Source: Aquabacter sp040755535 | GTDB lineage: Bacteria; Pseudomonadota; Alphaproteobacteria; Rhizobiales; Xanthobacteraceae | Length of the DNA stretch: 64,000 bases | Direction of reading: 5' to 3' | Assembly (NCBI GenBank): GCA_040755535.1 | Contig: JBFMAV010000012.1 | Location: 1 to 64,000, forward strand | Shown here: positions 9,371 to 17,229 of the stretch, piece after piece | How the letters are laid out: every line of letters starts with the position of its first letter | Numbering within the stretch: position 1 is the stretch's first letter | Notes under the pieces: model-generated | Seen by the model: only the letters and a program-made list of their open reading frames with translations | Database searches by the model: none | What the model was told of the DNA's origin: nothing | Made by a program: the position numbers and the translations under genes

Positions 9371-11134
9371 TCACGCCTCCATGGGCTTGGGCTGAGCCGG
9401 CGTCACATTGACTTCCGGCTTCACGAGGCGCGGGCCGAGCACCTTGGCGAGCACTTCATCGCGTGGGCCGAAGCCATGCACGCCGCCTTCGTTCAGCAGC
9501 AGGATCAGGTCGCAAAGGCCGAGGCTGTTGGTCTTGTGCGTGACGAGGACAACCGTCGAGCCGGCCGTCTTGAGGGCCTGAACGGCCGTTGACAGGGCCT
9601 GCTCGCCCGCGGCGTCGAGGCTGGCATTCGGCTCGTCGAGAACGATCAGCGCCGGCCGCCCGTAAAGGGCACGCGCCAAGGCGACGCGTTGGCGCTGGCC
9701 GCCGGAGAGCGATCCGCCGCCCTCGCCGATCTCGGTGTTGTAGCCTTGCGGGAGGCGCTGGATCATCTCATGCACGCCGGCCATCTGCGCGGCATCGACG
9801 ATCTTGGTGTCGTCGCGCTGGCCGAAGCGGCAAATGTTGTCGGCGATGGTGCCGGCGAACAATTCCACGTCCTGCGGCAGGTAGCCGAGCGCACGGCCGA
9901 GCTGTTCCGGATCCCAGTGCGAGAGTTCCGAGCCATCGAGCCGCACCGCGCCTGCGGAGGGTGGCCACACGCCCACCATGGCGCGCGCAAGGCTCGACTT
10001 GCCGGCCGCGCTCGGGCCGATGATGCCGAGCGTCGCGCCGGCCGGCACCGCGAAGGAGACGCCGCGCAGCACCGGAACGTCGCGCCCCGGCGCATGGACC
10101 ACGAGATTTTCCACCTGCACCGCCCCGGTCGGATCGGGCAGACGCATTCGCGCGCTCGACACCGGCAGGGAGCGGAGCAATTCCTGAACCCGGCGATAGG
10201 CCGAACGGGCGGAGACGATGCCCTTCCAGTTGCCGATGGCAGCCTCGATGGGCTGGATGCAGCGGCCGCACACGATGGAGGCCGCGATCATCATGCCGGG
10301 CGAGATCTCGCGGTTGATGGCCAGATAGGCCCCGAGACCCAGGATCAGGCTCTGCATGAAGACGCGGTTGAACTTGGTGGCCGAGACCAGCAGCGCCCCC
10401 CGGTCGGAAGCCAGTCCCTGCCAGCCGAGGGCCGCCGCGCGGTGTTGGCTCCAGCGGTCGCGCAACTGGCGCACCATGCCCATGGCCTGGAGCACCTCGG
10501 CATTGCGGAAGGTGGTCAGCGCATGGTTGTTGGCGGAAATGTTCGCTTTCGTCGCGCGGTCCAGGATCGGGCGGGTGGCGCGGTCGTTGGCCACGGCGAG
10601 CACGCCGGAGATCACGCAGGCCACCACCACCAAGATGCCGTAGAGCGGGTGCAGCAGCGTGGCGAAAATGATGTAGATCGGCACCCATGGCAGGTCGCAG
10701 AAGGCGATGAGGCCGGCGCCGGCGAAAAAGTCGCGCACCGTATCCACATCGCGCAGCGCCTGCACATGGGCCGGCGAGGGCCGGCGGAGCGAGGCGCGTT
10801 GGACCGCGTCGAAGGCCTGCTCCTTCACATTGTCGTCGAACTTCACGCCGGCGCGCACCAGCATCTGGGTCCGCAACCCCTCCAGCGCGGAGCCCACCGC
10901 ATAGAGGACCGCGACGATCAGGGTCAGCAGGACGAGGGTCTGGATGCTGCGGGAGGACAGGACGCGGTCATAGACCTGCATCATGTAGATCGAGCCCGTC
11001 AGGCCCAGAAGATTGATGAAAAAGCTGAAGGCAATGACGCTCCACATGGCTGGCTTGACCGCAGTCAGCGCAAGGTCCAGCGCGGTCGGTTGTGGAGTCC
11101 CTGGCGCACCATGCGCCGCGATCGGCTGTGCCAT
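9371..11134 (-). CDS. type I secretion system permease/ATPase (PrsD-like)
   Basis: ABC exporter half-transporter of 587 residues. The membrane domain (about 30-310) begins WSVIAFSFFINLLGLTGSIY. The ATPase domain has Walker A GPSAAGKSSLAR, signature LSGGQRQRVALARAL, Walker B LIVLDEPNASLD and a switch histidine in VLVTHK. It lacks an N-terminal C39 peptidase domain, so the substrate should carry an uncleaved C-terminal signal, as with proteases, lipases or RTX proteins exported by PrtD/PrsD systems. It is the first gene of a two-gene operon with the adaptor. Its Shine-Dalgarno AAAGGG lies inside a predicted hairpin. Confidence 0.92.
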   Translation of the reverse strand: MAQPIAAHGAPGTPQPTALDLALTAVKPAMWSVIAFSFFINLLGLTGSIYMMQVYDRVLSSRSIQTLVLLTLIVAVLYAVGSALEGLRTQMLVRAGVKFDDNVKEQAFDAVQRASLRRPSPAHVQALRDVDTVRDFFAGAGLIAFCDLPWVPIYIIFATLLHPLYGILVVVACVISGVLAVANDRATRPILDRATKANISANNHALTTFRNAEVLQAMGMVRQLRDRWSQHRAAALGWQGLASDRGALLVSATKFNRVFMQSLILGLGAYLAINREISPGMMIAASIVCGRCIQPIEAAIGNWKGIVSARSAYRRVQELLRSLPVSSARMRLPDPTGAVQVENLVVHAPGRDVPVLRGVSFAVPAGATLGIIGPSAAGKSSLARAMVGVWPPSAGAVRLDGSELSHWDPEQLGRALGYLPQDVELFAGTIADNICRFGQRDDTKIVDAAQMAGVHEMIQRLPQGYNTEIGEGGGSLSGGQRQRVALARALYGRPALIVLDEPNASLDAAGEQALSTAVQALKTAGSTVVLVTHKTNSLGLCDLILLLNEGGVHGFGPRDEVLAKVLGPRLVKPEVNVTPAQPKPMEA

Positions 11135-11141
11135 TTAAAAC

Positions 11142-11175
11142 CCTTTCGATGCCGCCCCCCGCGAGGCGTCGAAGG
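11142..11175 (-). promoter_or_regulatory. possible Shine-Dalgarno-sequestering hairpin upstream of the secretion ABC gene
   Basis: On the minus strand CCTTCGACGCC pairs with GGCATCGAAAGG (one bulge, one wobble) across an 11-base G/C loop. The downstream arm contains AAAGG, the probable ribosome-binding site just before TTTTAA and the start codon. Folding would hide that site. This is drawn by eye, with no folding energy computed. Confidence 0.35.
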
Positions 11176-11375
11176 TCCGACAATCCCTTGCTTGTCGCCG
11201 CAAACCCCTTCCCGTGCAAGTGTTCTGCCAGCTGGAAAGCATCCGGAGGGCTAAAACTCCGTGAAACCGCCCGGAATCTCGCCCCTCAGGAACCGGACCC
11301 TGCGTTCGCAGGCGCGGGACGGGGTTTCGCTCCCGCACAAATCCCTTCTAAAGTAGTAGGGACAATCTGGGGTGG

Positions 11376-14195
11376 ATGGCCATGTCGAGTGCGGTCTGGG
11401 CGGTGATCGGGGAAGCGGCGGAGGAATCCAGCGAGAAGGACCGGCCCCTGCGCGAAGACATACGACGCCTCGGCCGGCTGCTCGGCGACACCGTGCGCGA
11501 GCAGGAGGGCGAGCCGGTCTATCACCTAGTGGAGATCATCCGGCGCACCTCCATCCGGTTCCATCGCGACGCCGACGAAGGCGCGCGCCAGGAGCTTGAG
11601 ACGATCCTCGCCACCCTCTCCCCCGAGGTGGCGGTGCAGATCGTGCGTGCCTTCAGTTATTTCTCCCACCTCGCCAATATCGCCGAGGATGTTCACCACA
11701 TCCGCCGCAACCGCGCCCACGAGATCGCAGGCTCCGCCCCGCGGCCGGGGACCATGGCCAACGCCTTTGCCCGCGCCGCGCGCGAGGGGGTTTCGGGCGC
11801 GGACCTGCGGCGTTTCTTCGGCGAGGCCCTCATCAGCCCGGTGCTCACCGCCCACCCGACCGAGGTGCGGCGCAAGAGCACGCTGAACCGGGAAATGCAG
11901 ATCGCCCGCATCCTGGACGATGCGGAGCGGATGGCGGCGACCCCGCGCGAGGCGGCTGCCCAGGAAGACGCCCTGCGCCGCGCCATCCTGACCCTATGGC
12001 AGACCGCGCTGCTGCGGCGCATCAAGCTCACGGTGATGGACGAGGTCACCAACGGCCTGTCATACTACGATTATACCTTCCTGGAAGAGCTTCCCCGCCT
12101 GTTCTGCGACATCGAGGACCAGCTTGATGTCCTGGACCCGGACGGTGAAAGGGATCTCCCCTCCTTCCTGCGCATCGGCTCCTGGATCGGCGGCGACCGG
12201 GACGGCAATCCCTTCGTCACTGCCGAAGTGCTGCGCGAGACGGTGACCATGCACCGCGCGCGCATCATGCGCTTCCACCGGGAGCAGATCGACCTGCTTG
12301 CCGCCGAATTGTCTCTGTCCGGCCGCCTCGTTCAGGTGTCCGACGAGATGCAGGCGCTCATGGACCTCGCCCGCGACCAGGACATGAGTGCCCGAGAGGA
12401 GCCCTATCGGCTGGCCTTGTCCGTCGTGCGTGCCCGCCTGGACGCCAGCGCGGCCGCGTTGGAGGGCCAGCCGACGCCCACCGCTTCGGGGCTCGGGCCC
12501 TATGCGGACGCAAAAGCCTTCAAGGCGGACCTCGACATCATCTCGCGTTCGCTGATCGCCAATGGCTCGCGCGCCCTTGCCCAGGGCCGGCTGCGCTCGC
12601 TGCGCCGCGCCGCGGACGGGTACGGCTTCCATCTCGCGGCACTCGACCTGCGCCAGAATTCCGACGTACATGAACGCACCGTCGCGGAGCTTCTGGAGGC
12701 CGTGGCGCCGGGCACGGTCTATGAAAGCCTGGATGAAGAGGCGCGCATTGCGCTGCTCGCGGGCGAACTCTCCAATGCCCGACCCCTGGCCTCGCCCTAT
12801 CTGTCCTATGGCGAGGAAACCCGCGCGGAACTCGCCATCTTCCGCGCCGCCGCCGAGGCCCATGCGGCGCTCGGCGAGGAGGTGATTCCAAATTGCATCA
12901 TCTCGAAGACCGAGGGTGTGTCCGACATGCTGGAGGCCGCCCTCCTGCTGAAGGAGGTGGGCCTTGTGCGCGCAGACGGCACCAGCGCCATCAATGTGGT
13001 GCCGCTGTTCGAGACCATCGGCGATCTGCGCGCCTGCGCGCAGGTGATGGACCGCCTGTTCACCCTTCCGGCCTATCGCGCCCTGGTGCGCAGTCGGGGC
13101 GACGTGCAGGAGGTGATGCTCGGCTATTCGGACAGCAACAAGGATGGCGGCTTCGTCACCTCTGGCTGGGAATTGTACAAGGCGGAGACGGACCTCATTG
13201 AGGTATTCAAGCGCCATGGCGTGAAGCTGCGCCTGTTCCACGGCCGGGGCGGCTCGGTGGGACGCGGCGGCGGACCGAGCTATGACGCGATCCTTGCCCA
13301 GCCGGCCGGCGCGGTGAACGCCCGCATCCGCCTGACGGAGCAGGGCGAGATCATCGCCTCCAAATATTCCAACCCCGAGGTTGGCCGGCGCAACCTGGAG
13401 ATCATGGTGGCGGCGACCCTGGAAGCCACCCTGCTCCAGGGTTCGGACGACGCGCCGCCCGCGCCTTTCCTGAAGACCATGGAGGCGCTGTCCCAGACCG
13501 CCTTCGAGGCCTATCGCGGGCTGGTCTACGAGACGCCGGGGTTCGAGGATTATTTCTGGGGATCCACCGTGATCTCGGAGATCGCCACGCTGAACATCGG
13601 ATCGCGTCCGGCCTCGCGCAAGAAGACACGCGCCATCACGGCGCTGCGTGCCATTCCCTGGGTGTTTTCCTGGGCGCAATGCCGGCTCATGCTGCCCGCC
13701 TGGTACGGCTTCGGCACCGCCGTCGAAACCTTCCTGAAGGACAATCCCGACGGCATGAGCCAGCTGCGCGCCATGTACCGGGACTGGCCCTTCTTCCGCA
13801 CCCAGCTGTCCAGCATGGACATGGTGCTCTCGAAAAGCTCCATCGCCGTTGCCTCGCGCTATGCGGAACTGGTGGAGGACGCGGAACTGCGCCAGCGCAT
13901 CTTTTCCCGCATCAAGGCGGAATATGACACCACCATCCGCCGCCTCCTGGACATTATGGGCCAGAGCCGGCTGCTGGAGGGCAATCCGCTCCTCGACCGC
14001 TCCATCCGCAATCGCTTCCCCTATCTCGACCCGCTGAACCACGTTCAGATCGAGCTGCTGAAGGCCCACCGCCGGAACCAGGCGAGGGCGGAGACCGCCC
14101 CGGAGACCCCGGCGCGCGGACCGAGCGACAAGGTGCTGCACGGCATTCAGCTGACCATCAACGGCATCTCGGCGGGGCTTCGCAACAGCGGCTGA
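11376..14195 (+). CDS. ppc: phosphoenolpyruvate carboxylase
   Basis: Fixes bicarbonate onto PEP to make oxaloacetate, replenishing the TCA cycle. At 939 residues it has full family length. Catalytic motifs are intact: VLTAHPTEVRRKS with the essential His (about 158), GSWIGGDRDGNPFVT, GYSDSNKDGG, the glycine loop FHGRGGSVGRGGGP, and the invariant C-terminus QLTINGISAGLRNSG. A second ATG two codons in is equally possible as the start. It diverges from the secretion operon with 241 bases between the starts, and an intrinsic terminator follows at 14295. A long antisense open frame exists but is a codon-composition shadow. Confidence 0.97.
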   Translation: MAMSSAVWAVIGEAAEESSEKDRPLREDIRRLGRLLGDTVREQEGEPVYHLVEIIRRTSIRFHRDADEGARQELETILATLSPEVAVQIVRAFSYFSHLANIAEDVHHIRRNRAHEIAGSAPRPGTMANAFARAAREGVSGADLRRFFGEALISPVLTAHPTEVRRKSTLNREMQIARILDDAERMAATPREAAAQEDALRRAILTLWQTALLRRIKLTVMDEVTNGLSYYDYTFLEELPRLFCDIEDQLDVLDPDGERDLPSFLRIGSWIGGDRDGNPFVTAEVLRETVTMHRARIMRFHREQIDLLAAELSLSGRLVQVSDEMQALMDLARDQDMSAREEPYRLALSVVRARLDASAAALEGQPTPTASGLGPYADAKAFKADLDIISRSLIANGSRALAQGRLRSLRRAADGYGFHLAALDLRQNSDVHERTVAELLEAVAPGTVYESLDEEARIALLAGELSNARPLASPYLSYGEETRAELAIFRAAAEAHAALGEEVIPNCIISKTEGVSDMLEAALLLKEVGLVRADGTSAINVVPLFETIGDLRACAQVMDRLFTLPAYRALVRSRGDVQEVMLGYSDSNKDGGFVTSGWELYKAETDLIEVFKRHGVKLRLFHGRGGSVGRGGGPSYDAILAQPAGAVNARIRLTEQGEIIASKYSNPEVGRRNLEIMVAATLEATLLQGSDDAPPAPFLKTMEALSQTAFEAYRGLVYETPGFEDYFWGSTVISEIATLNIGSRPASRKKTRAITALRAIPWVFSWAQCRLMLPAWYGFGTAVETFLKDNPDGMSQLRAMYRDWPFFRTQLSSMDMVLSKSSIAVASRYAELVEDAELRQRIFSRIKAEYDTTIRRLLDIMGQSRLLEGNPLLDRSIRNRFPYLDPLNHVQIELLKAHRRNQARAETAPETPARGPSDKVLHGIQLTINGISAGLRNSG

Positions 14196-14294
14196 GGCCC
14201 CGGTTTCAAGGCGCGGACCGGGTGGCGGCGGCGGGGCGTGGCACAGGCGCGCCTTGCCTCGCCCCGCGTGATCTTTTATGACGCCCATTCAACG

Positions 14295-14326
14295 GCCCCG
14301 GTCCAAACCGGGGCTTTGCTTTGTTT
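14295..14326 (+). terminator. intrinsic terminator after ppc
   Basis: Perfect 8-bp stem GCCCCGGT/ACCGGGGC with a 4-base loop (14295-14314), followed by the T-rich run TTTGCTTTGTTT. It lies about 100 bases after the ppc stop and about 45 before the purA start, which also argues against any purA start upstream of it. Confidence 0.75.
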
Positions 14327-14370
14327 GCGCGGCGCGCCTCACGGTGCCCGGCAAGTCGGAGGACCCCGCC

Positions 14371-15666
14371 GTGGCCAATGTGGTCGTGGTCGGCTCGCAA
14401 TGGGGCGACGAAGGCAAGGGCAAGATCGTCGACTGGCTGTCTGAGCAGGCCGACGTGGTGGTGCGCTTCCAGGGTGGGCACAATGCCGGCCATACCCTGG
14501 TGGTGAACGGCGTCACCTACAAACTCTCGCTCCTGCCATCGGGCGTCGTGCGCCCCGGCAAGCTGTCGGTGATCGGCAACGGCGTCGTGCTCGATCCCCA
14601 GGCTCTGGTGGACGAGCTCGGCCGTCTCGCCAAGCAAGGCGTGGTGGTCGGTCCCGAGCGGCTGCGCATCGCGGAGACCACGCCGCTCATCCTCTCCGTG
14701 CATCGCGAGCTGGACGCGCTGCGCGAGAATGCCGCGAGCCCCGACGCGCGCATCGGCACCACGCGGCGCGGCATCGGCCCGGCCTATGAGGACAAGGTTG
14801 GCCGCCGCGCCATCCGCCTCGTGGACCTGTCCGATCCGTCCTCGCTGCCCGCCAAGGTGGAACGGCTGCTGACGCACCACAATCTGCTGCGGCGCGGCCT
14901 CGGCGTGGAGGAAGTGGATGCGGCCTCGCTGATCGCCGACCTTACCGCGCTTGCCCCGCAAGTGCTGCCCTTCATGGATCGGGTGTGGGAATTGCTCGAC
15001 CAGGCGCGGCGCGCCGGCAAGCGCATCCTGTTCGAAGGCGCGCAGGGTTCGCTGCTGGACATCGACCACGGCACCTATCCCTATGTCACCTCCTCCAACA
15101 CGGTGGCCGCTTCGGCGGCCAGCGGCGCGGGCGTCGGCCCGGCGGCACTGGACTATGTGCTCGGCATCACCAAGGCCTACACGACCCGCGTGGGCGAAGG
15201 TCCCTTCCCGACCGAGTTGAAGGACGAGGTCGGTCGTCTACTGGGCGAGCGGGGCCGTGAATTCGGCGTGGTGACCGGTCGTCCGCGCCGCTGCGGCTGG
15301 TTCGACGCGGTGCTGGTGCGCCAGACGGTGCGCACCTGCGGCATCCACGGCATCGCCCTCACGAAGCTCGATGTGCTGGACGGGTTCGACGAGATCAAGG
15401 TCTGCGTCGGCTATCGCCTGGATGGTCGCGAGATCGACTATCTCCCCAGCGAGGGCGGGGCGCAGACTCGCCTTGAGCCGATCTATGAGATCATTCCCGG
15501 CTGGCGGGAGTCCACGGCCGGGGCGCGCTCCTGGGCGGACCTGCCCGCCGGGGCCGTGAAATATGTGCGCTGGGTCGAGGAACTGATCGGCTGCCCGGTC
15601 GCCGTCCTCTCCACCAGCCCGGAGCGCGACGACACCATCCTCGTTCACAATCCGTTCGAGAATTAA
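14371..15666 (+). CDS. purA: adenylosuccinate synthetase
   Basis: GTP-dependent ligation of IMP and aspartate, the first committed step to AMP. From the GTG at 14371 the protein has 431 residues, the standard size, and begins ANVVVVGSQWGDEGKGKIVD, the family's GTP/IMP loop with the catalytic Asp and His (FQGGHNAGHTLVV). The signature FEGAQGSLLDIDHGTYPYVT and TTRVGEGPFPTE follow in order. A GGAGGA site precedes the GTG; the longer frame starting 93 bases upstream would run through the terminator hairpin and is rejected. Confidence 0.96.
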   Translation: MANVVVVGSQWGDEGKGKIVDWLSEQADVVVRFQGGHNAGHTLVVNGVTYKLSLLPSGVVRPGKLSVIGNGVVLDPQALVDELGRLAKQGVVVGPERLRIAETTPLILSVHRELDALRENAASPDARIGTTRRGIGPAYEDKVGRRAIRLVDLSDPSSLPAKVERLLTHHNLLRRGLGVEEVDAASLIADLTALAPQVLPFMDRVWELLDQARRAGKRILFEGAQGSLLDIDHGTYPYVTSSNTVAASAASGAGVGPAALDYVLGITKAYTTRVGEGPFPTELKDEVGRLLGERGREFGVVTGRPRRCGWFDAVLVRQTVRTCGIHGIALTKLDVLDGFDEIKVCVGYRLDGREIDYLPSEGGAQTRLEPIYEIIPGWRESTAGARSWADLPAGAVKYVRWVEELIGCPVAVLSTSPERDDTILVHNPFEN

Positions 15667-15702
15667 CGTCCGCTTTTCCCTCTTGGAGCATCCTTTTCGC
15701 TC

Positions 15703-17220
15703 ATGGCCGACTATTACCCGCTCTTGGTTCGCGCGATTTCGGGCCTCCCCCAAAACACCGGGGAGGCGCGCAAATCGGTGTATGACCGCGCGCGGGGCGC
15801 TCTGCTGAAGCAACTGCGCAGCGTCGAGCCGCCGCTGCCCGAAGGCGAGATCCTGCGCGAACGCCAGTCGCTGGAAGACGCCATCCGGCGCGTCGAAGCC
15901 GAACAGGCCCCGGACACGTCAGCAGCCGACGCAACCGAGACGGCCCCCAAGGCGCCCGCGACTCCGGAGCCGGAAAAGACTTCTCCCCCCCTGCCCCCGC
16001 TCCCGAAAGAGGGCGCGACGCGCACGCCGGCCGCGCGGCCGGACCCGCTCGCCGCCGCAAAGGCGCTCGCGGATAAGGCCATGGCCGCCCCGGTGGGCGT
16101 GCCTGCGCCTTCCCATCCGGGCAAGATCGACGTCACGAACACGGACATCGACACGTCCGAAAGAAGCAAATCGGACCCCGCGAACGCCGATCTCACCAAG
16201 CCACCCTCGGCCGACGAACCTGCATCGGCGCCATCCGCGCCCGCGACAGGCGATACGGACGATCTGGTGGACGAAGCCACCGTCACGCGCCCCGTGCTCG
16301 GGCGCGGCCGCGTGGCCGAGCGCCCGGAAAAGACCGACCGCCACGAGCGTCCGCGCCTCCCCGCAGAGAAGGCGGAAACCGGAAAGCCGCGTTGGCAGCG
16401 CACGGTTCTGGTGGTTGGTCTCATTGCCCTGCTGATCGCGGGCGGCGCCTATGCGGTGGTCAATCGCGAGGCGCTGTTCGGCGGCGCACCGGCACCGGCC
16501 CAGACCGGGACCCCCGCGCCGGAACCCGAGGCGATGCGCCAGGAGCAGCCCAAGAATTCCGACCGCGTGACCCAGTCTGGCGTCGCACCTGCCCAGCGGC
16601 CAGCGGCCCCGGCGCCCCGCCAAGGTATGGGCACGCAGCGCGCCTATCTGTTCGAAGAAGCGGCCGGCGGCGCACAGGGCCTCCAGACCTATGAGGGCAC
16701 CGTCACCTGGAAGACGGAAACCTTCAATGCCGGTCCCGGCCTGCCCCCCGACGTGGGCATCCGGGCCGATATTCAGATCCCCGGCCGGCTCGGCGTCGCC
16801 TTCACGCTGCGGCGCAACGCGGACTCGGCCCTGCCGGCCTCCCACACCATCGAGATCAGCTTCACACTGCCGCCTGATTTCGCCTATGGCGGCATCAGCA
16901 ATGTGCCCGGCATCCGCATGAAGCAGACCGAGAGCGCCCAGGGCGCGCCGATCGCCGGGCTCTCGGTACGGGTCAACCCCACCTATTTCCTGGTGGGCCT
17001 GTCGGCTGTGACCGCGGACAAGGACCGCAACCTCCAATTGCTGCAAAGCCGGCCTTGGATCGATATTCCCATCGTCTATACCAACAACAAGCGGGCGATC
17101 CTGGCCTTCGAAAAAGGCCCGGCGGGAGAACAGGCATTCCAGGATGCCTTTGCGGCCTGGGGTGAGCTGCTGCCGCAGCAGCCTCCGCCCATGTCCCCGG
17201 TGCCCCCCTCCGCCAATTGA
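15703..17220 (+). CDS. conserved hypothetical single-pass membrane protein
   Basis: I do not recognise a function. The 505 residues divide into a short helical N-terminal domain (1-68, starting MADYYPLLVRAISGLP, ending RVEAEQ), a long Pro/Ala/Thr-rich acidic linker (about 69-225), one membrane helix (about 231-250, VLVVGLIALLIAGGAYAVV) and a probable periplasmic domain (about 310-490) of beta-strand character with DVGIRADIQIPGRLGVAFTLRR. The linker and topology suggest a tethered cell-envelope or scaffolding protein. It is 36 bases after purA and may be cotranscribed. I recall similar proteins beside purA in other Hyphomicrobiales, unverified here. Confidence 0.7.
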   Translation: MADYYPLLVRAISGLPQNTGEARKSVYDRARGALLKQLRSVEPPLPEGEILRERQSLEDAIRRVEAEQAPDTSAADATETAPKAPATPEPEKTSPPLPPLPKEGATRTPAARPDPLAAAKALADKAMAAPVGVPAPSHPGKIDVTNTDIDTSERSKSDPANADLTKPPSADEPASAPSAPATGDTDDLVDEATVTRPVLGRGRVAERPEKTDRHERPRLPAEKAETGKPRWQRTVLVVGLIALLIAGGAYAVVNREALFGGAPAPAQTGTPAPEPEAMRQEQPKNSDRVTQSGVAPAQRPAAPAPRQGMGTQRAYLFEEAAGGAQGLQTYEGTVTWKTETFNAGPGLPPDVGIRADIQIPGRLGVAFTLRRNADSALPASHTIEISFTLPPDFAYGGISNVPGIRMKQTESAQGAPIAGLSVRVNPTYFLVGLSAVTADKDRNLQLLQSRPWIDIPIVYTNNKRAILAFEKGPAGEQAFQDAFAAWGELLPQQPPPMSPVPPSAN

Positions 17221-17229
17221 GGGCTGGCC

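Noticed and set aside
12060..14288. 742-codon open frame antisense to ppc
   Set aside because: Its product is rich in His/Arg/Gly with no domain, and ppc on the other strand has every catalytic motif. High GC with strong third-position bias creates such shadows.
14278..14370. Upstream ATG for purA adding 31 residues
   Set aside because: It would translate through an intrinsic terminator hairpin; the GTG with a ribosome-binding site gives the standard PurA N-terminus.
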